DNA from: Streptomyces griseoflavus
Lineage (GTDB): Bacteria; Actinomycetota; Actinomycetes; Streptomycetales; Streptomycetaceae
Length of the DNA: 59,434 nucleotides
Assembly (NCBI RefSeq): GCF_014649995.1
Contig: NZ_BMUC01000002.1
Location: 321,083 to 380,516 of the forward strand
Direction: 5' to 3'
Below, one piece after another: positions 24,851 through 33,066 of the stretch (position 1 is its first letter; each line of letters begins with the position of its first letter). The notes below the pieces were generated by a model that worked only from the letters and a program-made list of their open reading frames with translations, ran no database searches and had not been told where the DNA came from. The position numbers were made by a program, and so were the translations under genes.

Positions 24851-25574
24851 CCCCGACCGCCCGCGGGGCCGGCACCCCGGCAGGAACCCCCGGGCCGGCC
24901 GGTGAGGCCGAAGGAGGCGGCGCGCGGTGCGCACACCGTGCCGCCGTCCCGGGCCGTCGGGGTCGCGACGCCGGCCCGCCCCCTCCTCCCGCCGCACCCG
25001 CAGTGCGCAGATGCGGCGGGAGGTCGTGTCCGTGCCGGCACGGTCCCGGTGGCACCGCCCACGTACCGCCGCTCCGCCTCGGTCGGGTCGGACCTCAAAC
25101 TCCCGGGCCATGCACAGATGGTGGCATCCCGGCCGCCCGGTTCGTCGCTCACGTCCGCGGTGCAGGCGACCGCGCCCGGGGCGCCGGCGGACGGGGGCGC
25201 GGTGGACCGGGATGTCCGTCAGGACCGGCCCCGTGGCGGACCGGGCCACGGCGAATCCGCCGGCGGCCACCCCGCCGACGACGACCGCGCCGATGAGCGA
25301 GCGACGACACGACGATGCGCTCGGGCATGACGGGCCCCCGGGACGGAAAGGCGGTCGCGGTGACGGGGTGTCCCGCCGCCCTTCCGACGTGATCGAGCTG
25401 AGGACCGGGCTGTCCCGCGGTCCTCGGGCCACGGGACGGGAGCCGTGCGGAACCGGAGGTGGAGAAGCGCCGCTCCTCCACCCTCCGTCCCTCGTCTGCA
25501 ACCCGGGTAAGAGGCCGGAATCCCCCTTCAGCCGGAGTCGTGGCGTGCGGGTGCCGCCCTAGCCTGAATCCGTC
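24851..25574. other. Gene-poor region with decayed secreted-protein gene
   Basis: About 720 bases between the flavoprotein gene and the histidine kinase gene. No complete reading frame is credible. The stretch 25050-25328 shows frame-shifting coding signal on the minus strand (see the pseudogene entry). The rest is G/C-rich without obvious repeats, apart from short A/C-rich runs just before the kinase gene. Confidence 0.5.
25050..25328 (-). pseudogene. Remnant of a secreted-protein gene
   Basis: Starting at ATG 25328 (MPERIVVSSL), the coding signal moves to a second frame near 25295 (IGAVVVGGVAAGGFAVARSA, a convincing signal-peptide core, then TGPVLTDIPVHRAP) and to a third frame near 25190 (AGAPGAVACTADVSDEPGGR, then DATICAWPGSL). 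All three segments have G or C at nearly every third position. Two single-base insertions would explain this. The product would have been a small exported protein; no family is recognised. A sequencing artefact is possible but two events are less likely. Confidence 0.4.
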
Positions 25575-27857
25575 ATGAAGCGAATCGACGACCGGCTGAT
25601 CCCGGTCCTGCTGCTGTGCGCCCAGGCCCTGGTGTGGCCGGGGGCGGCGCTGGTGCGCGGGGACGTCCCGTCCGCGTCCGCCCTCCTCGTGGCGGCCCTG
25701 GTCGCCGGCCCCGTCACGGCCCTGCTCGCCCTGCGCCGCGCCCGCCCGGTCACCACCGTCGTGGTGACCGCCGCCGCGTGCGCACTCGGTGCGGGCCCGC
25801 TGCCCGCCGGGGCGACGGCGGTGCTCGGCACGGCGGGCGTCGCGCTCGCCCTGTACACGGTGGCCACCGAACGGGACACCTTCACCGCCGTGCTGTGCGT
25901 GGCGGCGCTCGCGCTGTGGCAACTCCTGTACGGGCTCACCCTGCACGGGATCAGCGAACGCGACGGACTCGACCTGGTCCTCACCGCCCTGCTCTACGCC
26001 ACCGCCTGCGGCGCCGGCCTGCTCTTCCGGCGCGCCCGTCGCACCCGGTGGACGTCCGAACGGCTGCTGCGGCGCGCCGAGTCCGAGCGGCACCGGCTCC
26101 CGGCGGTTGAACGGCGCCGGATGGAACGGGAGTTGCACGACGTCAGCGCCCACCACCTGACGGCCGTGGTGGTCACGGCCGGCGCCGCCCTGGGCCTGCG
26201 CGAGCGCCGCCCCGAACTCGCCGCGGAGGCCCTGCGGTTCGCGGTCGACACCGGTCACGAGGTGACCCGGGCGCTCGGCGCGGTACGGGCCCCGGCCCCC
26301 TCGGGCGAGGACCTTCCGTCACCGGAGGAACGGCTGCTCGACCTGGTCGCCGGATTCCGGCGCCTGGACCAGCCGGTGGAGTGCGAGATCGACCCGCTGC
26401 CGGACGGAGCCGTCGCGGACGCGGCGTACGGCATCGTGCGCGAGGCGCTGACCAACGTGGCGCGGTACGCCCCCGGCGCGCCCACGCGCGTGCGGTGCCG
26501 GTACGGCGACGACCGCACGGACGTCGTGGTCATCAGCGGGGCACCGCTCCCCGGCACGCCGGCGCACGGCGCGGGCCTCGGCGGGGGACGCGGGCAGGGC
26601 TTCCTGCGCTCCCGGGCGCGGGAGGCGGGCGGCACCCTGACCACCGGCCCCACCGAGGAGGGCGGATGGGAGGTGCGCGCCGCCCTGCCCGGGCGGACCG
26701 CAGCCCTCACCGAGCGGCCCGGGACGCGCGGCTACCGCCTGGCGCAGGTGACGGCTGCCGTCGGACTCGTCCTGCAGCCGCTGCTGCCGGTGCTGGTCGT
26801 CCGGGCGGAGGCCGTGCCGGCCGGGCCGGTGTCGGCGGGCGTGCTCTTCGCGCTGCTGGCCGCCGCGCAGGCGGTCACCCTCCTGTGGCTGCGGCGCGCG
26901 CCGCGCACCGCGCACGGCGTGCTGTTCGCCCTGACCGCGCTCTGGCCGGTGGCGATGGCCGCGGGCGACTACGGCGGCCCGGTCGTCCTCCCGCCCGCGC
27001 TGGGCATGCTCGCCCTCTGCGCGGCGCTCGCCGTGGACGCGGCCGGTGCCCGCCCGCGTGTCCTCCTCCCGGCCGTCGCCGCCGTGGTGCAGGCGGCGGC
27101 CGTGACCGCCGCCGTACTGGACCGGGGCACGACCGCCCCCGTCTGGGCGGTCGCCGGTTCCGCGACGGCCGGGGCCCTTCTCGCGGCCGGCACCGCCCAC
27201 TGGTGCGGGCTGCGGCGCGGCCGCCGCGAACGGGCCGCCCGGGACGACCGGGACGAACGCCTCGCCGCCTGGACCGAGGAGGCCGTCCGGGACGCCTGGG
27301 CCGAACGCCGCCGCATCGCCGGCGGACTGGAGACCACCGTGCTGGCGCGCACCGCCGACATGGTCACGGAGGCCGAGGCGGGACGCCTCGACGCCACCGC
27401 CGAACGCGCCCGGGAGGCCCTGGCCGCGATGCGCTCGCTGCTCGACACCGTCCGCGAGGGCGAGGCGGAGCGCGCACTGCGCCCCCAGCCCACCCTCCAG
27501 GCGCTGGACCTGCTCGCCCGCCAGTGCCGGGCCACCGGCCGCGAGGTCGAGATACGGCTGAGCGGGCGCGTGCCGGAGCAGCTGCCCACCGCCGTCGACC
27601 TGGCCGCCTACCACGCCGCCGAGACCCTGCTCGCCACCGGCGACGACGACCGTCCGGCGCTGCTCGAACTCGACACGGTGGAGAGTACGTTGACGATCAC
27701 GGCCACCGGTGTCGCACCCGCCGCCCACCCGGCCGTGCGGCAGCGGCTGGCGCCCCGTCTCGCGGCGCTCGACGGCACCCTGACCACCGGGCCCGCGGAC
27801 ACGGTCCGCCTCCGGCTGCCGCTGACCACGGGCGGCGGGGAGGAGAGGGAACGATGA
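25575..27857 (+). CDS. Sensor histidine kinase with tandem kinase modules
   Basis: A 760-residue protein. Module 1 has four or five membrane helices (about 8-150), a NarL/DesK-type HisKA_3 motif ERELHDVSAHH with His188, an N-box REALTNVARYAP with N294, and a Gly-rich loop GLGGGRGQGFL. Module 2 repeats the plan: about five helices (390-545) then ERRRIAGGLETTVL, where Glu586 replaces the phospho-acceptor His, and a degraded ATPase domain without a recognisable G-box. The second half is therefore probably a non-catalytic copy. It overlaps the response regulator gene by four bases (ATGA). Confidence 0.85.
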   Translation: MKRIDDRLIPVLLLCAQALVWPGAALVRGDVPSASALLVAALVAGPVTALLALRRARPVTTVVVTAAACALGAGPLPAGATAVLGTAGVALALYTVATERDTFTAVLCVAALALWQLLYGLTLHGISERDGLDLVLTALLYATACGAGLLFRRARRTRWTSERLLRRAESERHRLPAVERRRMERELHDVSAHHLTAVVVTAGAALGLRERRPELAAEALRFAVDTGHEVTRALGAVRAPAPSGEDLPSPEERLLDLVAGFRRLDQPVECEIDPLPDGAVADAAYGIVREALTNVARYAPGAPTRVRCRYGDDRTDVVVISGAPLPGTPAHGAGLGGGRGQGFLRSRAREAGGTLTTGPTEEGGWEVRAALPGRTAALTERPGTRGYRLAQVTAAVGLVLQPLLPVLVVRAEAVPAGPVSAGVLFALLAAAQAVTLLWLRRAPRTAHGVLFALTALWPVAMAAGDYGGPVVLPPALGMLALCAALAVDAAGARPRVLLPAVAAVVQAAAVTAAVLDRGTTAPVWAVAGSATAGALLAAGTAHWCGLRRGRRERAARDDRDERLAAWTEEAVRDAWAERRRIAGGLETTVLARTADMVTEAEAGRLDATAERAREALAAMRSLLDTVREGEAERALRPQPTLQALDLLARQCRATGREVEIRLSGRVPEQLPTAVDLAAYHAAETLLATGDDDRPALLELDTVESTLTITATGVAPAAHPAVRQRLAPRLAALDGTLTTGPADTVRLRLPLTTGGGEERER

Positions 27858-28537
27858 GTCTCAGGGTGCTGGTCGCCGACGACCAGGGCATCGTGCGGGC
27901 GGGGTTCGCCGCCGTGATCGACGCCGAGGAGGACATGACGGTCGTCGGCGAGGCCGGCGACGGAGCCGAAGCGGTGCGTCTCACCGGGGAGTTGGCGCCC
28001 GATGTCGTCGTCATGGACGTGCGGATGCCGGAACTCGACGGCATCGCCGCCACCAGGATCATCACCGGCCGCCCGGACGCGCCCCGGGTGCTGGTGCTGA
28101 CCACCTTCGACCTCGACGCGTACGTCTTCGAGGCACTGCGGGCCGGGGCGTCCGGGTTCCTCCTCAAGGACGTGTACGCCTCCGAACTGCTGCGGGGCAT
28201 CAGGGTGGTGGCCGCGGGCGAGAGCGTCCTCGCGCCGTCCGCGACCCGCCGCCTGATCGGCCACTACGCCTCCGGCGCGGCCGGCGGGGCTCCGGGGGAG
28301 CGGAGCCCCGGCGCCCTGGACAACCTGACCGACCGCGAACGGGGCGTCCTCGCCCTGGTCGCCTCCGGACTCACCAACGCGGAGATCGCCGCACAGCTCG
28401 GCATCACCGTCGGCACCGTCAAGTCCCATGTCAACGCCGTACTGCGCAAGCTCGGGCTGCGCGACCGGGTCCAGGCCACGATCCTCGCCTACGACCTCGG
28501 CCTCGCCCGCCCGAACCCGCCCGGCACCCCTCTGTGA
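27854..28537 (+). CDS. NarL/LuxR-family response regulator
   Basis: A 227-residue two-component regulator. Receiver domain: acidic pocket ADDQ, phospho-acceptor D55 in VVVMDVRMPELDG, and LLKD with the conserved Lys. The C-terminal LuxR-type helix-turn-helix spans about residues 155-215 (LTDRERGVLALVASGLTNAE, then GTVKSHVNAVLRKLGLRDR). Translationally coupled to the upstream kinase, which should be its phospho-donor. The small membrane protein gene 16 bases downstream is probably in the same operon. Confidence 0.92.
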   Translation: MSLRVLVADDQGIVRAGFAAVIDAEEDMTVVGEAGDGAEAVRLTGELAPDVVVMDVRMPELDGIAATRIITGRPDAPRVLVLTTFDLDAYVFEALRAGASGFLLKDVYASELLRGIRVVAAGESVLAPSATRRLIGHYASGAAGGAPGERSPGALDNLTDRERGVLALVASGLTNAEIAAQLGITVGTVKSHVNAVLRKLGLRDRVQATILAYDLGLARPNPPGTPL

Positions 28538-28553
28538 TCACCCAGGAGCCACC

Positions 28554-28898
28554 ATGACCAGCACCGCCGAGGAGACCACCGCCGTGACCGGACCCGGCCG
28601 GACCCTGCCGGCGCGCCTGCGCCACGCCCTCACGGACGTCGCCGCCCTCCTCTACCTCGGGCTGTGCGCGGCCCTGACCGTATGGGCGTACGTGGTGAGC
28701 GCCGGCGAGAACGAGGACGCGTCCCTCGCGGGAGTCATCCCGCTGCTCGCCACCGCCCCGTTCAGTGTCGTCCTGGGCGTCCTGCCGGAGCATCCGGCGA
28801 TGTTCGTCCTCGCCGTCGCGTTCGGCGCGCTGGTCAACGCCGTCGTCATCGGCACCTGCTCCCGCGCGCTGCGCCGCGGCGGCAGGGCCGCGCGCTGA
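28554..28898 (+). CDS. Small membrane protein (SCO4225-like)
   Basis: A 114-residue protein with three hydrophobic helices (about 33-50, 62-79, 84-103) and a basic C-terminus. ATG 28554 follows CAGGAGCCACC. It belongs, I believe, to the SCO4225 family of Streptomyces membrane proteins, but this rests on memory of the LPARLRHALTDVAALLYLG start. Being last in the kinase-regulator operon suggests an accessory or target role in that system. Confidence 0.65.
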   Translation: MTSTAEETTAVTGPGRTLPARLRHALTDVAALLYLGLCAALTVWAYVVSAGENEDASLAGVIPLLATAPFSVVLGVLPEHPAMFVLAVAFGALVNAVVIGTCSRALRRGGRAAR

Positions 28899-28914
28899 GC
28901 CCACCGGGCCCGCG

Positions 28915-29943
28915 CTACGCGTGCAGGGGACGCATGGCGCCGTCGTACACCGTGCGGGGGTCCGGGACGACCACGCGGGTCGCGGGGGAGGTCTGCCGGG
29001 CCTGCGCGACGAACGCGTCCAGGTCCATGGCCGGGTCCCGTACGGGCGTCCCGCCCAGCGGCACCTCGAAGTTGTCCCAGTGGACGGGGACGGTCACGCG
29101 GGGGTGGTCCAGGGCGCGCAGCAGCCGCGGCAGGTAGCGGTGGGTGGAGGTGCCGGCGGGTACGGCGATCATCGCGAGGTCGGGGCGCAGGCCCCGCACC
29201 GCCCGCTCGGAGAAGTCGCTGGCCCCCATGAGGAACGCCGACGGCCCGTCCGCCCCCGCGGTCACCTGGAAGGCGAGGGTGTCGCCCTCGGGCAGGTCGG
29301 CGATGGTGGCCGGGACCGCCGCGGGCGGGGCGTTCAGGGTGCCGGGGGCGAAGTAGGAGCAGTTCTTGTTGCGGCTGTGCAGGCTCGGCACCACCTCCAC
29401 GACGATCCCGCCGAAGTCCAGCACCTCGCCGCCCTTCACCACGGAGATCTGCCCCGCGTCCACGCCCAGCGCGACCAGCAGGTGGTACGTGGTCTCGGTG
29501 CCGACCACGCGGGCGCCCGTGGTCCTGGCGATGTGGGGCACGTCGGCGAGGTGGTCCCAGTGGGAGTGGCTGACCAGGACGACCTCGGGGCGTCCCGTGT
29601 GCGGGTCGACGGCCTCCGGCCGGCTCAGCAGCGGTGTGCGGGGGTCGAAGCCGTCGCCGAACAGGCCGGTGGGGAAGCGGGTGAGGTACGGGTCGAAGAG
29701 CACGGTCCGCCCGCCCACGTCGATGCGCCAGCCGGCGGTGCCCAGCCAGCGCAGCGCCACCGCGCCGGCGTCCGGTCCACCGTCCCGCCGGGGGGCTTTC
29801 CCGGCGGCCGTGGCGGCGGGGGCGGTGGCCGCTACCAGCGGGACGGTGGCTCCGAGCGCGGCGCCGCGCAACACCGCGCGCCGGCCGAACCCGCGGCGCG
29901 GGGGGACACCGGATATGTCTGTGACACGTGGTTCCTGGGTCAT
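28915..29943 (-). CDS. Tat-exported MBL-fold metallo-hydrolase
   Basis: A 342-residue protein. A twin-arginine signal (RRGFGRRAVLRGAALGATVP) is followed by a UlaG/NAPE-PLD-like metallo-beta-lactamase fold. The metal ligand motif HSHWDH is intact, and further ligands are likely in LHSRNKNCSY, MGASDFSERA and VPVHWDNFE. It should be an extracytoplasmic phosphodiesterase or lactonase-type hydrolase with two metal ions; substrate unknown. It is convergent with the small membrane protein gene of the two-component operon. Confidence 0.85.
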   Translation of the reverse strand: MTQEPRVTDISGVPPRRGFGRRAVLRGAALGATVPLVAATAPAATAAGKAPRRDGGPDAGAVALRWLGTAGWRIDVGGRTVLFDPYLTRFPTGLFGDGFDPRTPLLSRPEAVDPHTGRPEVVLVSHSHWDHLADVPHIARTTGARVVGTETTYHLLVALGVDAGQISVVKGGEVLDFGGIVVEVVPSLHSRNKNCSYFAPGTLNAPPAAVPATIADLPEGDTLAFQVTAGADGPSAFLMGASDFSERAVRGLRPDLAMIAVPAGTSTHRYLPRLLRALDHPRVTVPVHWDNFEVPLGGTPVRDPAMDLDAFVAQARQTSPATRVVVPDPRTVYDGAMRPLHA

Positions 29944-30026
29944 GGCGGCAGCAGATCAGCAGCCGAACCGTCCTGTCCAAGACCGGAACCGGGCCCGTGC
30001 GATACGCGAACGCGTATGGTGCCCGG

Positions 30027-30947
30027 TCAGCGGCCGTCCCCGGCCTCGCGCAGCGCACCGACCGCGATGCCGGCCGCCCGGCCGATCGCGGCGTCCACCG
30101 TGGCGCGGGAGGCGGCCAGGTCGTGGGTGCGGGCGAAGACGGCGACCGCGTAGGACGCGCCGTCGGGGTAGCGGACCACACCCGCCTCCATGTGCAGCCC
30201 CGGCAGGGTCCCGGTCTTGGCCGCCACCGTCACCTCGTCCGGGAAGCCCGACACCAGCCGGTGCCGGAAGACCTGCCGCCCCATCAGGTCCCGTACGAAG
30301 GCGCAGGCCTGCGCGGGACCGGCCGCGTCGTTCCACACGAGCCGCAGCAGCCGGGTGATCTCGCGGGGTGTGCTCGCCGTGGTGTGGCGGGGGTCCAGGA
30401 CGGCCAGCCGGCGCTTGCGGTCCTCCGGCAGGGCCGGGTAGCGGACGGCGAACTCGCGCTCGTCGCGCGCCCCGGCCTCCGCGAGCATCGACTCCAGCAG
30501 CCGGCGCGGGCCGCCCACGATCCGGGTGCGCTCCAGGCCGAGTTCCGCCGCGAGGAGCCGTACCGTGTCCAGGCCCACGCGTTCCAGCAGCAGGTCGGCG
30601 GCCGTGTTGTCGCTGACGGACATCGCGAAGTGGGCCAGGTCGCGCAGCGACAGCTCCACGTCGTCCAGACAGCCCGCGGTGCCCCAGCCGCCGAGCCGGT
30701 CGGCCGCGGTGACCCGCACCCGCTCCCGCGGGTCGAGCTGCCCGGCGACGACCTGCCGGGCGAACTCCAGCACCAGCAGCACCTTGAAGATCGAGGCGAT
30801 CACCACGGGATCGTCGGCCCCCACCGCGACCTCGTCCCCGTCCCCCGCCGCCGCCCGGACGGGCGCGGCGTGCAGCCGTCCCTCGGCCCCCGCGTCCGCG
30901 AAGACCCGCCGGACCCGTTCCCCGACCCCCGCCATCCGTGCGACCAC
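30027..30947 (-). CDS. Class A beta-lactamase-like serine hydrolase, no signal peptide
   Basis: A 306-residue penicillin-interacting fold. The three active-site elements are present: S52-IFK, S112-DN and KTG at 244, but no export signal precedes them and no clear omega-loop ExxLN is seen, so classical beta-lactamase activity is doubtful. It may be a cytoplasmic esterase or peptidase. GTG 30947 follows AAAGGATGAGCG. A LysR gene is divergently transcribed 63 bases away, like the AmpR/AmpC and BlaA/BlaL arrangements. Confidence 0.8.
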   Translation of the reverse strand: MVARMAGVGERVRRVFADAGAEGRLHAAPVRAAAGDGDEVAVGADDPVVIASIFKVLLVLEFARQVVAGQLDPRERVRVTAADRLGGWGTAGCLDDVELSLRDLAHFAMSVSDNTAADLLLERVGLDTVRLLAAELGLERTRIVGGPRRLLESMLAEAGARDEREFAVRYPALPEDRKRRLAVLDPRHTTASTPREITRLLRLVWNDAAGPAQACAFVRDLMGRQVFRHRLVSGFPDEVTVAAKTGTLPGLHMEAGVVRYPDGASYAVAVFARTHDLAASRATVDAAIGRAAGIAVGALREAGDGR

Positions 30948-31010
30948 CGCTCATCCTTTACGCGTCGACGGTCCCGATCATCCCTCAGCCGCTCCCGTAC
31001 GATCCCGGCT

Positions 31011-31982
31011 GTGAATCTCTTGCGCCACCTGCGTCTCTTCGTCACCGTGGCCGAGGAGTTGCACTTCAGCCGGGCCGCCGAGCGGCTGGGCATGGCGCAG
31101 CCGCCGCTCAGCCAGGCGATCCGCGCCCTGGAGCGGGAGCTGGGGGCGGAGCTGTTCGACCGCTCGCCGCGCGGTGTCCGGCTGAGCGCCGCCGGGGCGG
31201 CACTCCTGGAGGAGGCGCGTGACCTCCTCGCCCGGGAGGAGCGGCTGCGGGCGCTGGCCCGCCGGGCCGCCGACGGGGGCCTCGGCACGCTCCGCGCGGG
31301 CGTGCCGCCGGACACCACGGCCGCGGTGCTGTCCGCGCTGCTGGCCGCCTGCGCCGAGGACGCGCCGGGGCTGGCCGTCGACCTCCAGGAGGTCGCCACG
31401 GAGGAACAGGTCAGGCTGCTGGTCTCCGGCGGGCTGGACGTCGGCCTCGTGCACCATCCCGTCGACGCCACCGAACTGCGGCTCGGGCCCGAGGTCTCCC
31501 GGGACCTGGGAGTGGTCCTGCCCCGGACCTCGCCCCTGGCCCGGCTCACCGAACCGGGGCTCGCCGACCTGTCGGGCCACGACCTGGTGCTCTTCCCCCG
31601 GGCCCACGCGCCCGGCTGGTACGACCGGATCCTCGACGTGTGCCGCGCCGGGGGCTTCGTGCCCGGCCGGCTCCGCCACGCCTCCCACCCCGAGTTCCTG
31701 CTGGCCCTCGTCGCCGCGGGCCACGCGGTCGCCTTCGACCAGGGAACGGTGGCCCGCAAGGAACCCCGGGTCGCCTGGCGCCCGTTGGCGGGACGTCCCC
31801 TCGCCCAGCGGGTCAGCGGCGCCTGGCCCGCCGCACGCACCCCCCACCCGGCCGCCCGCCGCTTCGCCGACCTCGCGGCCGGCGTCCTCTCCCGCGACCA
31901 CACCGCGGCCGCCCACCGCGCCACCGTCCCGCGTCCCCGGGACGACACCCCGCGCCCCTGGTCGGTGATCTACGGCCCCTGA
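31011..31982 (+). CDS. LysR-family transcriptional regulator
   Basis: A 323-residue LysR protein with an intact N-terminal helix-turn-helix (FSRAAERLGMAQPPLSQAIR) and effector domain (LRAGVPPDTTAAVLSALLA, DVGLVHHPVDATELRLGPEV). GTG 31011 is the natural start of the domain. The divergent serine hydrolase is its probable target. The effector-domain sequence resembles the CbnR/aromatic-responsive group in layout, but the ligand cannot be assigned. Confidence 0.88.
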   Translation: MNLLRHLRLFVTVAEELHFSRAAERLGMAQPPLSQAIRALERELGAELFDRSPRGVRLSAAGAALLEEARDLLAREERLRALARRAADGGLGTLRAGVPPDTTAAVLSALLAACAEDAPGLAVDLQEVATEEQVRLLVSGGLDVGLVHHPVDATELRLGPEVSRDLGVVLPRTSPLARLTEPGLADLSGHDLVLFPRAHAPGWYDRILDVCRAGGFVPGRLRHASHPEFLLALVAAGHAVAFDQGTVARKEPRVAWRPLAGRPLAQRVSGAWPAARTPHPAARRFADLAAGVLSRDHTAAAHRATVPRPRDDTPRPWSVIYGP

Positions 31983-32119
31983 GTCCGCGGTGCGCACGAA
32001 AACCCGTGGAGTCCCGGGAGCCGCTCCGTCACACTTTCGAGACCTCCGATGCGGGTGACCGTCCGGCAACGGTGGGTAATCCTCGCTACCTTGGATCCGC
32101 GACCGTCCAGGGGGGACAT

Positions 32120-33037
32120 GTGAACGAGAACGGGTACACCAGCCTGCCGGGATGGCGGGGCGGCGACGCCAACGCCGCGTATCTCGACAAGAACCTCAAG
32201 CACCTGCCGGTGGAGACGGAGCTCGACGACTCCGTCGGCTGGCGGCAGTTGCTCCAGTTGTTCGTCTACGCCCTGCTCGCCTCGTTCCTGGCGTTCCTGC
32301 CGCTCTTCTTCCTCGCCCTGCTGCTCCTCGTCGGGGGCAGCGGCGAGGGGTTCGCCGTCGTGCTCGGGCTGGCGTACGTCGCGTCGGGCCTCGCCTTCTG
32401 GGTGACCCTGCTCGGGATGCGGCTGGTCGAACCGATCGCCGAGTGGCGGGTCCTGCTCGCGGACCGGAGCGGATCGCTCGACTCGGCGTACGTCTCCATC
32501 GCGGGCACGCTCGCCCGCCGCTACGTCCCCGTCGACCGCGCGGAACGGATCATCGCGACCGGGCTGGGCCGCGACCAGGTCCGCAACCGCCTGGTGCTCT
32601 CCGAGGGCAGGTGCCAGGTCTACGTCTCGGTCTTCTCGTACGGCACGAGCCTGTACCTGGGATGGCAGATGTGGCGCTCGCGCCGCGGGTACGCCCTGAT
32701 CGGCGGCTTCGTGTCGGACCTGCTGGCGTCGATCACGGGCCGGCTGGGCCCGGAGCGGATCATGATGCGGACCGAGGGGGTGCGGGCGATGCGCGAGGCG
32801 GTGCACGCGGCCTGCCGGGAGGGACTGGCGACGGCGGTGGACCAGGTCGTGGTGCCCGCCGCCTACGCCTTCCCGCAAGGGCTGCCGCCGGTGCAGCCCG
32901 CCCCCGCGCGGTCGGCCCCGGCTCCGGGCGTGGCGCCGGCCGCGCCGCCGGTCCCGGACACGGCCCCGGGCGCCACGGGGTCCTGGGGTCCGCCGCAGGC
33001 CGGCCCGCGGGCGGACGGCGTCCCGCCCCGGAGCTGA
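32120..33037 (+). CDS. Membrane protein, first gene of caspase/EACC1 module
   Basis: A 305-residue protein with two or three adjacent transmembrane helices (about residues 48-70 and 80-105), then a cytoplasmic-looking domain of about 160 residues (RRYVPVDRAERIIATGLGRD, RCQVYVSVFSYGTSLYLGWQ) and a Pro/Ala-rich tail. GTG 32120 is preceded by GGGGGA. Genes follow at 29, 53 and -4 base spacing, ending with the caspase-like protease, so it is probably the membrane part of that system. I do not recognise the family. Confidence 0.65.
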   Translation: MNENGYTSLPGWRGGDANAAYLDKNLKHLPVETELDDSVGWRQLLQLFVYALLASFLAFLPLFFLALLLLVGGSGEGFAVVLGLAYVASGLAFWVTLLGMRLVEPIAEWRVLLADRSGSLDSAYVSIAGTLARRYVPVDRAERIIATGLGRDQVRNRLVLSEGRCQVYVSVFSYGTSLYLGWQMWRSRRGYALIGGFVSDLLASITGRLGPERIMMRTEGVRAMREAVHAACREGLATAVDQVVVPAAYAFPQGLPPVQPAPARSAPAPGVAPAAPPVPDTAPGATGSWGPPQAGPRADGVPPRS

Positions 33038-33066
33038 GGCGGAGCGGACAAGGAGGGGGAGGGCCG

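Noticed and set aside
32152-33066. Upstream extension of the 33067 gene into the preceding gene
   Set aside because: The extension is a shadow of the membrane-protein gene in another frame; ATG 33067 with its own ribosome site is the natural start.
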